A stretch of 64,000 nt of DNA from an uncultured Bacteroidales bacterium (GTDB taxonomy: Bacteria > Bacteroidota > Bacteroidia > Bacteroidales > P3), in contig CASEWE010000002.1 of the NCBI GenBank assembly GCA_949291555.1, positions 62,001-126,000 on the forward strand, in the 5' to 3' direction. Under the pieces are notes generated by a model, which was not told the DNA's origin, did not search any database, and saw nothing but the letters and a program-made list of their open reading frames with translations. This document shows positions 1 through 11,500 of the stretch, one piece after another. Position 1 is the stretch's first letter. Each line of letters begins with the position of its first letter. The position numbers and the translations under genes were made by a program.

Positions 1-2259
1 CACCTGCGTTCCTGCCATAGAATACCGCCCCTGAAGCCACAAGCGGATTCTTACCGGACTTCCAGCCGTAACCGCCGTATCGGTCGTGGTGCATCCCATT
101 ATAGCAGCAGCCGGAGAAGAAGAAACACAGGAAGTGGCCGAGACCCCCATGGACAACATTGAGAAATCCCCTTCGAAAGAACCATCCACGCAAGTGCCAG
201 CCGGACCGGGCACCATGCCCCACGGCGACCATCGCCCGTCCACAAAGCAACGGGCGTAGAACAAGGTGTTGACAAATTTATCTTGATCCGATGTGTTGTG
301 AATGGTCACCTCGCCCGAAAAGGCATTGCCCGCCAACGGCCAAGCCCCGCCTCCGCCATCATAACAAAAAGGAAATCCGGTTGCTTCATGACTCGATCCC
401 ATCGTTCCTTTGAAATAGCTGGTATTCTCGCCATTGGCTTCCGAAACCGAATAGCGAATTTCCCAACCCGGCATTGAGCTATAAACGGAACCCCCGTCTA
501 CCCAAGAACCCGCGCCCATGATAACATAAGTGCCATTATCGGCGGGTTCCGTAGCCGTTGAACTCATCGGGGAAATACCCCACTCCCAGTTCGTGGGCTG
601 TACATCGGCATCGATAGTGGCCGAAACCAACAAACCCTGCCCGCACATCGTGTTGAGCGAAAGGATCGGGGCCGTCAAAGGTGCAGGAATCCGTATGTGA
701 ACCGTATCGGTATAGGAATAGCAGCCGTTCGCACCGGTCACCCGCAAGAAATAATAGCCCTCGGCAACCTGGAAAGCGGAAGACACTTGGGCAAACGTAC
801 CGCCTCCGGCCACCGATGAATACCGGCCTGTAGCCGTAGAAGAAAAGAATAGTTCGACACGGCCTATCGAATACTGCGGATTGTTATAATAGCAAGACAG
901 ATTGTCGACAGTCGGATTGCTGCCCGGAGCCGGATAGGTGCAAAGGGGCTTGCCGACCAGCCTCGTGCCTTCTTCCACCAAAATTTCATCGTAACGACCC
1001 GCTTCCGTCTTCTCGTAAATGGGGAGGGTCAAACCCGCATTAGCCTCATCGGAAAATGCAATCAGCAAATTGTCGACAACCGTATAAATCTCCACCGGGG
1101 CGGAGAGGCGGAGGGTTTCGTTGGTGGTGTTGCTTTGGAAGGTGATGATCAGGGAGTCGGCGCCGGGATGGGCGGCCAAGGCTTCCTTGGTCAGGACCAC
1201 GCTGTAGTCGGGAATGGCCGCGGCGGTCAAGTCGGGCGAAACCCGGATGTCGGTGCCGTAGTTGAGCGTGGCGAAACTGTCGCCGGTACGCAGGCTGTAG
1301 GTTATCTGGTAGTTGGCCCAGGTCTGGCCGGAGGGAAGGGCCATTTCCGAAAGCGCGCCTTGCATGTCGGTGCCGGGACAGGCCGGGTTGAGCGTCAGAA
1401 CGCCGTCCAGGCCGGAAACCACTTCTACCCCGCCGGGGATGAAATCCGCACGATCGGGATCTACGCATCCCTCCATAGGATTCATTGTTCTTCCTGCCCC
1501 CATCACCCAGTCGGTATTTTGCCCTTCACACCATCCCTCCCATACCAAAGGGGTTGAAGTCGTCGAGGTTCTAATCGTAAATCCTGTTGCCCCTACGCAC
1601 GCACCACTTTCCTGGTCGTAATCTTCAGATGCCGAAGTCACGGAAAAGAACTTAACATGAAAATCACCTGCTTGCTTATATTCGAACCTGACCGGATATA
1701 ACTTGAATTTAATCCAATCCCCTCCATCATACTCTTCTGCTCCCATCAAAAGACCGACAGCCCCTGCTCCATCCGAAGAAGCCGTATATGCCCATGTAGG
1801 ACAACGATCTCCTGCCATAAAAGACGCGGTGGCCCCATAAGACATGGTGGTATTCTCATCCTGATAAGCATTCTCTGTTGTTGATGGACACGACCCCGTA
1901 TTCGTGTAAGGCGCAAATTCAGCCACTACACAAGCTTCATCATTCTGTCCATCAGCCGTTATTAATTTGTAGCTATGGGTCATTGCTTGAAATGTGAGTC
2001 CCACATTCGTTACACGCGACCCTTCTACGGTAAAATACCCTTCATCAATAAATGCTTTATTAAACCAAGCATACGTCCACAAATCTATATAACCGTCCCT
2101 TACGGCTTGCTCCGCTTCCTCCTGCGTCAAGACCTTGGTTTCGAACGCCAGCCGGACCTGACCACCCGGAACTTGAGTGTACTGGCCTTGAACAAAAGAA
2201 AAAGAACAGAAAAGCAAAAAGAAAATACCCCAAAAGCGTAGCATGGCTAACTTTTTCAT
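1..2259 (-). CDS. Secreted modular surface protein, 3' end outside window
   Basis: The open frame begins at an ATG at 2259 and stays open for 753 codons to the left edge, so the C-terminus is missing. The N-terminus (MKKLAMLRFWGIFFLLF...) is a Sec signal peptide ending near VQGQ. The mature part is rich in Gly, Thr, Ser and aromatic residues, with paired Cys and beta-strand-like text. Around residues 460-560 there is an Ig/PKD-like stretch (YYFLRVTGANGCYSYTDTV) much like modules of the giant protein encoded upstream. I recognise no enzyme motif. It is the last visible gene of the minus-strand surface cluster but has its own -7 box at 2427-2434. The first 260 codons are clearly AT-richer than codons 265-400, so the gene looks mosaic. 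A T9SS sorting domain would be expected beyond the left edge but cannot be seen. Confident as a gene; function unknown. Confidence 0.85.
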   Translation of the reverse strand, partial: MKKLAMLRFWGIFFLLFCSFSFVQGQYTQVPGGQVRLAFETKVLTQEEAEQAVRDGYIDLWTYAWFNKAFIDEGYFTVEGSRVTNVGLTFQAMTHSYKLITADGQNDEACVVAEFAPYTNTGSCPSTTENAYQDENTTMSYGATASFMAGDRCPTWAYTASSDGAGAVGLLMGAEEYDGGDWIKFKLYPVRFEYKQAGDFHVKFFSVTSASEDYDQESGACVGATGFTIRTSTTSTPLVWEGWCEGQNTDWVMGAGRTMNPMEGCVDPDRADFIPGGVEVVSGLDGVLTLNPACPGTDMQGALSEMALPSGQTWANYQITYSLRTGDSFATLNYGTDIRVSPDLTAAAIPDYSVVLTKEALAAHPGADSLIITFQSNTTNETLRLSAPVEIYTVVDNLLIAFSDEANAGLTLPIYEKTEAGRYDEILVEEGTRLVGKPLCTYPAPGSNPTVDNLSCYYNNPQYSIGRVELFFSSTATGRYSSVAGGGTFAQVSSAFQVAEGYYFLRVTGANGCYSYTDTVHIRIPAPLTAPILSLNTMCGQGLLVSATIDADVQPTNWEWGISPMSSTATEPADNGTYVIMGAGSWVDGGSVYSSMPGWEIRYSVSEANGENTSYFKGTMGSSHEATGFPFCYDGGGGAWPLAGNAFSGEVTIHNTSDQDKFVNTLFYARCFVDGRWSPWGMVPGPAGTCVDGSFEGDFSMLSMGVSATSCVSSSPAAAIMGCTTTDTAVTAGSPVRIRLWLQGRYSMAGTQV

Positions 2260-2563
2260 AGCACCAAATATCTGTTAATAGCTTCTACTATTCGTTAAAA
2301 ATATATCATGCCCCAGGCAAACCTTTTTTGGGAAAAACCCGGAAAAATGGAATACATCGGAAAAAAATCCAAACCCGCCCTTCCGCGCCAACAGTGCGGA
2401 ATACGCCCAATTTGGATTATAACTTACAAAGTTACTAAATTCAAGGAATCCCGCGGTTCTTTTTTTTTCCAGACAAACCCGTCCCGCCCCGGATCGCGAC
2501 GGCTTGAAATTCCATCGTTCGAAAAGCCGATCCGGATTTCTCCTGCGGGAAAAGGCTCGATTC
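2260..2563. other. Intergenic region, AT-richer leader of the 2259 gene
   Basis: This 304-base gap separates the stop of the cohesin/dockerin-like gene from the start of the leftmost gene. It is clearly AT-richer than its surroundings and holds the -7 box at 2427-2434 and a run of nine T at 2461-2469 region on the plus strand. I see no convincing intrinsic terminator for the upstream gene. Confidence 0.5.
2427..2434 (-). promoter_or_regulatory. Bacteroidota -7 promoter box for the 2259 gene
   Basis: On the minus strand this reads TAACTTTG, an exact TAnnTTTG match, about 165 bases before the ATG at 2259. No clear TTTG box sits 19-20 bases upstream, so only the -7 element is called. Confidence 0.5.
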
Positions 2564-5503
2564 TTACCGCTTGATGATGATTTTGGCGATGTCGAACTCG
2601 GTTTCGCCAAAGCGGGTGGTTTCCAGACGGAGCACATAGACCCCGCTGGGCAGGGACTGCATGTTCATGCTGAGCCGGTAGAGGCCGTGCTGCCGCTGGC
2701 CGTCGACGAAGGTGAGGACATTTTCGCCCAAGAGCGAATAGAGCTTGAGGTTGACCAGGCACTGCTGGCTCACGAAATAGACCACATCGCCCCAGGAAGA
2801 AATAGGGTTGGGAATCACGCTGAGGATATGGCTGGGTTCGGTTTCCGGCTCGCCGTTGGCCACCAAGGGCGTTTCGTTCCCGGGTATCGCGTAGATGGTA
2901 TCGCCCTCTTCCACATGCGGCCGCCAGCGCACGGTGTCCGATTGGGGCGGAAGGAAAATGTCCAGAGCCGGCATGGCCACTTCCCAAGGAATGATGCGGG
3001 CCGCGGTATCGGAAACCACGTATTGCAGGGCGTTGTTCTGGAAGAAACGGCTCAAACGCCTTTCGGGCTTGCCCTTCAGCTTGAGGCGGAGCATGAGCAA
3101 GGTGTCGCCCGCCTGGAAATAAGGCTTGGAACGGCTTACCCAGGTGGTGAGGATCTGGTCTTCCACCACGTTGTATTCCAGATGGGTGTTCGGGTTGTTG
3201 AGGGTTGCCGGCAGTTCCACGCCCAAGGGTTCGAGCCGGTCGGGGTCGAAGTAGAGGAAAATCTGGAATCCGGCCATGTGGCCGCTGTCCTTGCTGAGCA
3301 AGGGCAGGTCTACCAGGGTCTCCGTCTGCGAGACGGGGATGCTCCCCATGCGGGCCAAGGCCAGGCGGGTACGCCGGCTGCCGCCTTTGCGCATCTGCGA
3401 GGAAACGGCCAGGTCGTTGTAGTTGCGGTCGGCATCGCCCCGCATCACGCCCCGCAAATGGTGAAGGGTATCGGCCTGCAGGTGGAGGGTATCGATGCTG
3501 TAGGCCCAATCGGAAAGAGGGATGGAGGTATTGAGTTCGCTAAACTTGTTGTCATAAGACAACTTGGCAACAATTTTGTTCTGAATGGCCGTGGCATCGT
3601 TCCCGTCGAGCCCTTTCGTGGCTTCCGGCGCGGTGCTCAGGTCGACGTTGCTGGCCCACCACCACATGGAAAGGACGGGGTTGGTGTTTTCGGGCAAGGT
3701 GGCCTGGTCTACCTGCGTGGCCACGTAGTTCTGCACCCAGGTGGCATCGTTGCCGTTGAGGCCTATCTGCCCGTAGACGCTTTCCTTCTGGGGGCTGGAC
3801 CCGGTAATGAGGTAGGTGCCGGGCATGTGGTATTGCGAAAAGGCGTAATAGCCCTCGCGGTCGCTCAGGGTGCTGTCGACAATCCGGCCGTCGAGGGTCT
3901 TGAGGTAGACGGTAACCTGCGCGATGGGCAGGTGGGTAACGCTGCCCGACTGCACTAAGTCGCCATCGTAGGCGGGCGCGTCGGGGCTGCGGGTGTCGCC
4001 CGTGAGCGAGGGCTTCCACAAGCCGGCGTAGCTCACGTAGCCGCTCACTTCATAGCCTTTCACAATGCGCACTTTGATGGTGTCTTCCAGTTCGCAAAGC
4101 TGCTGGGGGGCATGGGGGAAGCGGGCCGTGTTGGCTTCGGTGGCCTGGATGCGGATGGGAAAGAGCAGCGAGTCGCCGTCCAAGGTGTCGGCAATATAGA
4201 GCGGGCCGTAGGCGGCAAAGCGGTTCAGGCCGCCTTCGCGCAAGAGCGAGCGGATATGCACGCTGTCTTCCAAGGCGTAGTCTCCGGCCAGTTGCAAGGC
4301 GCCGGGGTCGAAGCCTTGGCGGGGCGTAACCGGCTGCCCGGTGGCGGCGTCGAGGGGCTGCCCCCAGACAATTTCCACATAGGCGTCCATATTGCCGGGC
4401 AAAGCGGGGCTTCCCGCCCAGAGCAGCACCGGATTGCCGGCCTGGACGGCCGTGTCGGGCCGGGCCTGGTAGTAGAGGGGAATGGTGCGGATGGTGAAGG
4501 TGTCGACCATGCGCGTGCCGCTTTCCAATTGCAAGGTGGCCACCACGTCTACGCTGTCTATATGGTATTCCTGCACGGCTTGGGCGGTGGCCGGATACCG
4601 TACCATGGCTTGGCGGAAGGCTTCTATCCGGGCATAGTAATGGGCCGGGGTAAGGGGGATGCCGGCCCCCAGGGAGTCGCGCAGGGCCACGGTGTCGACC
4701 ACGGCCAAGGAATCGGCCGCGAGCCGTTGGGCTATTTGCAGGGAAAGGAGTTGGTCCTGGGTCGCTTCATCGCGTATGCCTCCCGGCCATTGCTGCAAAA
4801 GGGCCTGGAGCTGGGCGGTGAGGAGGTCGATGCTGTCCTGGTAGCGCTGGCTCAGGCCGGCGTAGGGGTAATAGACCGATTCCACATGCGGGCAGAAGAG
4901 CATGGAAACGGGGCTTGCCGCCGCGGGGCCGGCAAGGCGGAGCTCGTCTTGGCTGTAGAGGGTATCGAAGCGCGCCACGTAATAGGAACGGGTAACGGTG
5001 TCGTAGGAATAGAGGGTGTCTATCCGGTAGCAGCGCACTTCGTAGCCGTACTGGCGCAAGGTGTCGTAATGGTAGATGTCGCGGGGCACGGGCTGGCCGT
5101 TCACGATGGTGGAACGGGTGCCCTGGTAGGAGGAGTCGACGGTAACCGACAGGAGGTGCTCGATGGAGTCGCAATAGGTAAGGGCGTAGCGATCGGCAAG
5201 GGGAACCAAGCGGCAGACGAGGGTGTCGAAAGGCTGGTAGGTAATGGTCTCTTGTCCGGTAAGCGGGTCTATTATGACGACTTCCCGCTGCCATTCCTCC
5301 ACTTGGCATTCCCTCACAAAAAGCCCCTCTCCGACCCTTGCGTCTTGCGCAGAAAGCCTACCGGCAAAAAAGGAATGGAAAAACGCCATGAAAAGGCAAA
5401 AAGAGGCTATTCTCCCCCATTCCGCAATGGAAAAGCGATAATCAAGGAGGCATCGGGAAAAAGAAAACCTGCTTTTCGTCCTATCTACTCGGCGTGCATC
5501 CAT
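2564..5503 (-). CDS. T9SS cargo protein with dockerin-like loops and a cohesin-like domain
   Basis: This encodes a 979-residue secreted protein. A hydrophobic stretch (residues 34-46) followed by AGRLSAQ is a signal peptide, but with a long charged n-region; ATG at 5389 is an alternative start. The first 430 residues are rich in DTL/YDT beta motifs and I do not recognise them. Residues about 480-570 resemble a carboxypeptidase-regulatory or SdrB-type beta domain. Next come two dockerin-like half-repeats, GLNGNDATWVQNYV (about 580) and GLDGNDATAIQNKI (about 631), and an acidic loop GDADRNYND (about 687). Residues about 716-855 read like a cohesin fold (FQIFLYFDPDRLEPLGV, then AGDTLLMLRLKLKG). 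The last 85 residues (VIPNPISSWGDVVYF ... GVYVLRL) are a type A T9SS sorting domain, so export to the cell surface is expected. Its promoter lies in the tail of the giant gene. Cohesin and dockerin assignments are by eye. Confidence 0.88.
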   Translation of the reverse strand: MDARRVDRTKSRFSFSRCLLDYRFSIAEWGRIASFCLFMAFFHSFFAGRLSAQDARVGEGLFVRECQVEEWQREVVIIDPLTGQETITYQPFDTLVCRLVPLADRYALTYCDSIEHLLSVTVDSSYQGTRSTIVNGQPVPRDIYHYDTLRQYGYEVRCYRIDTLYSYDTVTRSYYVARFDTLYSQDELRLAGPAAASPVSMLFCPHVESVYYPYAGLSQRYQDSIDLLTAQLQALLQQWPGGIRDEATQDQLLSLQIAQRLAADSLAVVDTVALRDSLGAGIPLTPAHYYARIEAFRQAMVRYPATAQAVQEYHIDSVDVVATLQLESGTRMVDTFTIRTIPLYYQARPDTAVQAGNPVLLWAGSPALPGNMDAYVEIVWGQPLDAATGQPVTPRQGFDPGALQLAGDYALEDSVHIRSLLREGGLNRFAAYGPLYIADTLDGDSLLFPIRIQATEANTARFPHAPQQLCELEDTIKVRIVKGYEVSGYVSYAGLWKPSLTGDTRSPDAPAYDGDLVQSGSVTHLPIAQVTVYLKTLDGRIVDSTLSDREGYYAFSQYHMPGTYLITGSSPQKESVYGQIGLNGNDATWVQNYVATQVDQATLPENTNPVLSMWWWASNVDLSTAPEATKGLDGNDATAIQNKIVAKLSYDNKFSELNTSIPLSDWAYSIDTLHLQADTLHHLRGVMRGDADRNYNDLAVSSQMRKGGSRRTRLALARMGSIPVSQTETLVDLPLLSKDSGHMAGFQIFLYFDPDRLEPLGVELPATLNNPNTHLEYNVVEDQILTTWVSRSKPYFQAGDTLLMLRLKLKGKPERRLSRFFQNNALQYVVSDTAARIIPWEVAMPALDIFLPPQSDTVRWRPHVEEGDTIYAIPGNETPLVANGEPETEPSHILSVIPNPISSWGDVVYFVSQQCLVNLKLYSLLGENVLTFVDGQRQHGLYRLSMNMQSLPSGVYVLRLETTRFGETEFDIAKIIIKR

Positions 5504-5523
5504 AGTTCAAAAGAAGGGAACCG

Positions 5524-8500
5524 CTATCCCCGTAAAGGGGATCCGGATTCCCCATATTCTGACAAAGATACAAATAAAATATCAACGACTTGAAAAACAA
5601 CGTTTGGCTCTTGCGGCCAAAATCCTTGAAAATAAACCGGAAAAAGACCCTCAAACCCCATTGCTATCGGCTCGCAGTCGGTTTCGCTGTAAACCGTTTC
5701 GGTGCTGTTGTCGGGCGCCCGTTCCACCCGCGTGGTAACCTCGCAACTGGCCTCTATCGTGCGCGGGTTCTCCAAGGTGTAGTCCCCCCGCGTGTAAGTC
5801 GGCGCCCACGGCATCCCGCCGCTTATCAAGGTGTAAACCGTATCGTAGATCACTTTCGTCTCCACCGGCTCGGGTTCGGGTTCCGGCTCCGGCTCAGGTT
5901 CGGGAACGGGTTCCGAACCTTCCTCTATCGGCTCGCAGTCGGTTTCGCTGTAAACCGTTTCGGTGCTGTTGTCGGAAGCGCGTTCCACCCGCGTGGTAAC
6001 CTCGCAGCTGGCCTCTATCGTGCGCGGGTTCTCCAAGGTGTATTCCCCCCGCGTGTAGGTCGGCGCCCACGGCATGCCGCCGCTTATCAAGGTGTAAACC
6101 GTATCGTAGATCACTTTCGTCTCTACCGGCTCCGGTTCCGGCCCGGGATCGGGTTCCTGCCCGCCCCCGCTCACCGAATCGCAGTCGGTCTGGTAGCGAA
6201 CCGTCTCGGTGCTGTTGTCGGACGCGCGTTCCACCACGTAAGAAACCTCGCAGTCGGCTTCCACCGTCATGCAACGTTCCACTGTCCATTCCCCGCGCGT
6301 GTAGGTCGGCGCCCACGGCATGCCGCCGCTTATCAAGGTGTAAACCGTATCGCAGATCACCTTCGTCTCTACCGGTTCCGGCCCGGGATCGGGCTCTTGC
6401 CCGCCCCCGCTCACCGAATCGCAGTCGGTCTGGTAGCGAACCGTCTCGGTGCTGTTGTCGGGCGCCCGTTCCACCACGTAGGTAACTTCGCAGTCGGCTT
6501 CCACCGTCATGCAGTTTTCCACCGTCCATTCCCCGCGCGTGTAGGTCGGCGCCCATGGCATGCCGCCGCTTATCAAAGTGTAAACCGTATCGCAGATCAC
6601 CTTCGTTTCTACCGGTTCCGGCCCGGGATCGGGCTCCTGCCCGCCCCCGCTCACCGAATCGCAGTCGGTCTGGTAGCGAACCGTCTCGGTGCTGTTGTCG
6701 GGCGCCCGTTCCACCACGTAAGCAACCTCGCAGTCGGCTTCCACCGTCATGCAACGTTCCACCGTCCATTCCCCGCGCGTGTAGGTCGGCGCCCATGGCA
6801 TGCCGCCGCTTATCAAAGTGTAAACCGTATCGCAGATCACCTTCGTCTCTACCGGAGCCTCTCCGCCTCCGCAGTCTTCGATTACCCTGACGGTTTCGGT
6901 AGAATTATCGGGCGCTCTCTCCACCTCGAACAACAACCGGCAGGTATCGGGCACTTCGCGGCAATTTTCTACCGTGAAATCTCCCCGTTCATACGTGGGC
7001 GCCCATGGCATGCCGCCCTGTACCAGACTGTAGACGGTATCGCAAATCATGACGTACCCGCCCGTTTCCGGCTTGCAGTCGATTACGGCAATTGCCGTAT
7101 CGTGGGTCAGGAACTCGTTGCGCACATGGTAGTAGGTAACGGTGCAGGACTCGTCTACCAAGGTGCAATTCACAACCACGCCTTCTCCTACGCGCACGCA
7201 GGAAACCTGGCCTGTTAACGGATCCATCTCGCAAACAATCTCGTACACCGTATCGCAAACGAACTTCATGCCTTCTTCGGCTTCCTGGCAGGCCAAGTAG
7301 GCGCTGTCGTAGCGCAGCACTTCCCGGTAGATGTCCAGGCCCTCGGGGTTCTGCCCGCCGTAGGCAAGCTCGATCCGGGCCCCGGTAAAGATGCTGTCGC
7401 AAAGCGCGCTCACGGCCACCGTGTCGGGATCGGCATAGGTGCCGGCAAAAGGCACTACCAAGGCATGGTACAGGAGGGTGTCTTCTATCTGGAGCGTGGT
7501 GTGGCGCACCGTGTCGGCAAACGAGTAACCCAAGTCTACCAAATCCTGATGGGTACTGCTGAACTCCAGGGTGTCGGCATACCGCCAGCCGATGCTGTCT
7601 ACCGCGTAGCCGAAGTCTTGATGCAGGCCGATCTCGGTGCAGAAAATATCGCAGACGGCCGTGTCTTGCAAGGGCACCACGTAGGTGTACACCATCAGGC
7701 GCGGGTAGCATTCATGCTCGCCGCCACGCAGGTAAAGCATGTATTCGGTGGTGTCGTTCACCGGCACCATGTCGAAGACGGAATCGGTATCGTACGTCCA
7801 GAGCGAATCGGTGCGGTTGAACCACGGGTAGATGCCGTCTTCGGGCTCGGGCCCGTAGACTTCCACGTAGATGGGCGTGCCGGCAAAGACGGTGGTGTCG
7901 TAATAGCTCAGGCGGTAGATGTTGGCCCCGAAGGTGAGGCGCACCGTGTCGCGGTCGATGCAGCCGTCCTGGCCCCAGACCGTAAGGTAGAAAGCAAGGT
8001 TGCGGTCTACCAGAACTTCGAACGCGCTATCGGTGCTGTAAACCGCGCCCGTGGCGCTGTCTACCCACTCGTAGCGGTCTACCGGGCCGGAAAGGCTGTC
8101 GACGCTCACCCGCACCGGCGTGGTCTCGCAGACATTGGTGTCTTGCGAAACACCCGCCAGGAGACGTTCTTTCACCACCACCGTCACGGTGTCGTAGCCG
8201 GTGGAAGGACAGGAAGCGGATTCGGAAACAAGGTTGCCCACCACGTAGGTCGTGGTGCGGGCCGGGCTCAAAGCCGCCTCGTTGCCGCGCGCCACGGCGG
8301 TATTGCTGCCCAGCAGCCTCCAGACAGGACGCACGGTGGCATTGGGGTTGGTTACCGAAATCCGGGCCGTGTCGCCGGGGCAGATCACCACGCTGTCGGG
8401 CACAATGACCGGAACGCCCACGAACTTCACCGTATAGATGCTCACCGCCTGGCAGCCCTCGGCGTTCCAGGCATAGAGGGTATCCACGTAGGTAACATTC

Positions 8501-11500
8501 CCGCTGTCGGCCCCGGGGTTGGGGTAAACCAGGCTGAAGCCGTCTTCCCAGACGCCGATGCTGTCGGCATAAGCCCAGCGGTAGCCGGCCACGTTCGGGT
8601 CGTCGAGACCAGTCGTCTGCACCACGGCATCGTCGCCGCCCAAGCATTCGGTGGCCGAGAAGGCGCTCACCGCCAAGCCGGGCGAATAACGGATGGTGAT
8701 GGTATCGCGCACCACCGCGTCCGCACACTGGGCCTGCCCGTTCACGCGGAGGTAGAGGTTCACCGTGCCGCCTTCCTGAACCAAATCCGGGTCGGGATAG
8801 AAAATGGTATTGAGCGTGGCGTTGCTCGACAGGTAGCTGTCATAAGACCCGTCGTCGATTACCCAGTAGGCCTTCTGGTAGTTGCCCGGGTTGTTGTAGC
8901 GGATGGTGACGCGGGTGCCGCTGCAAGTGAGTATCGTGTCGGGCTCGTAGTCCAGCACCGGCTTCTTCACCACGGTAACGGCAATGGTATCGCGGTAGCG
9001 GCAAGTGCTGCCCGGACGGCCCACCTCGATGAAGTAGCGGTTGGAAGTATCCATGATCAAGGGCAGGTTGAAGTACTGCTCCAAGGGGTTCTCCAAGCCC
9101 AGCTCGTTGCTCCAGCCAACCGTGTAGCGGTTCACGATCGTCATCTGCCGCACATCGGCCAGGAGGAGGGAAGAGCCCTCGCACACGACGGTGTCGCCCG
9201 CAATCGGCAGCGAACCCCAGAGTTCCACGTTCAGTTCCTCTTCGTGCGCATAGCTGCAGCCCAATTGGTTGGTGACTTCCACTTTCACATGGACCGTGGC
9301 ATCCTGCGGGTGCAGCACGAAGGCGACGCTGTCGGAAGCAGAAACCACCGTGCCGAGGTTGGGCGCGCTCACCGTCCAGGCGTACGTGTAGGACGCCGGG
9401 CGGGAATGCGGGCCGGCAAGGCGGCCGATGCTGTCCACGCGCAGCACGATGCGTTCGCCCGGGCAAGCCTCCCCGTAGGCTAAGGTCAAGTCGGGCAACG
9501 GCAGGACATCCACGCGCAAGGTGTCGCTCCGGGTGCAGCCCTGTTCCGACCAGGCGTTCACCACGAAAGCCGTATCGGAAACGAGCGGGCCGGTTTCGAA
9601 CACAGCGCCGTCCGATTCCCCGAGGAAGCGGCCCGAAAGGTCGAAGATTTCAAAGCCGGCCGTTTCGGGGCTGAGTCCGCGGCGGTAGCTGTCGCCGTGG
9701 CATACCACCGTGTCGGGTCCCAAATCGGGCGCATAGGCCAGATTGATTACCGTGAAGGTGTCGGGAACGCTCCAGCAAAGGGCAGCCGTGGAGAGGTAGG
9801 CCAGATAGGTTTCCTCGGGCTGCGAGGGTACCAGCACGCTTCCCGGCTGGGCCGGATAGCTGCCCTCTTCCACCAAGGTGCCGTCGGCGGTGGTCCAGCG
9901 GTAGTTCTCAACCGGCGGGAACACCACGCCCACCGTCCGTATCATCGGCAAGCGGAACGGAGCCCCGTTGCAGACCAGGGTGTCGTGGCTGCTCAAGTCG
10001 ATGCGGATAGGCCGGTCGATGACGATTTCCACCACCGTGTCGTTCTGGCATCCGGCCGCGCTGACAAGGGTTACCGGCACATAGGTATCGTCGAAGGCCG
10101 TCACCGCGTAGGTGTTGTCGGCATCGTTGCCGTTGCTTGTCCGGCCGTCGGGCCAGATATAGGTGATGCTTCCGGTGGTGTCGGTAATGACGATGGTAGC
10201 CGTCTGGCCGGCGCACATGCTGATGGCATTGGGCCCGGACGGGTAATCCACCCGGAACTTGCCCCGGGCCACCGGCGGCGCCTGGACGGCAACTTGGAAC
10301 GTATCGTGCAGCACGCAGCCGTTGGGCGTGGTCACTTGCAGGTAGTAGACGCCCGAGCGGGCAAAGGTGTCCACCCAGCTGCTCTCGCTGCCGGTATCGG
10401 CAAACAGCAAGTGGAACGCGCCCAACCGCGTCTGGCCCCATTCAAAGACAGAGGCCTCCAGGTCGAAGCCGGGTATGGCGCTGGTAACGCGGGCCGTGAA
10501 CGTCTTGGGCTGGTCGAGGCAGGCGATGGTGTCCTGCAAATCGCGTTCGATGTCGAAAATCTGGCAGCCCCAGAGCGTGAGCCGCAAGCTGTCTTTCAAC
10601 GGGCATTCGTTCCGGCTTTCCACGCTCAGGTAGAGGTAGACGTAACCCGCCTCCAAGTCTTCCTGGCTGGGCTCGTACTCGGGATGCAGGCTATGGGCAT
10701 CGCTGAACGTGCCGCTGCCGGAAGTGGTCCACTGCGGCAAGCCGGGCACGGCCACGGTGTCGCCCTTCACGCGGAAAGTCTCTCCATAGAAGATGGTATC
10801 GTCAGGACCGGCTTCCACCCATCCGCCCGAAGCCTGTTCGAAGGCCGGTATGACGAGCATGTTGGAAGAATCGATGCATCCGTATTGGTTTCGAACCAGC
10901 ACTAAGAACCGTTCTTGCTCCGGAAGCGGCCGGAACACGGGACTTTCCTGCCAGCTCGCCCCGCCGTCTATGCTGAAGGAGAAGTCTTGCGGCCAGCGGC
11001 TGCCCTTTCCGGCATCCAGATGGGCCGGGTTTATCTGCAACCAAGCGGTATCATCGCTGCAAAGACGGGCCGGGAAGAAGGAAACCTGGGCCGGGTCGAG
11101 GCGGCCGGGCGCGGGGTAAAGCACCGCTTCTACCGTGTCGCTGGCAGCGGAAAGCGGTTCCACGCAGTCTTCGCGGCTTTCGGCCACCACGAAATAGCGG
11201 TCGCCATCGCGGGCATCATCTACCGGGAACACGGCCGGGCCGATTCCCAATGGCAGGGTCGCGCCCTGGCGGATGCGGTACCAGCGGTAGGTTACCTCGC
11301 CGGCATCGAGCCCGCCGAGCGTGGCGGATGCTTGGAGGGTCAGACCCGCGCCTTCGAGGGCACAGAGGCTGTCGAGCGGGGCAAGGATAGCTTTCAAAGC
11401 CTCCTTGGCCGTTACCACCAAGGTAACTTGCGCGCTCACTTCCCGCTGGTCTTGCGGGCAATGGAACGCCGAAAGCCGCGAGGTGTCGGTGGCCGTCACC

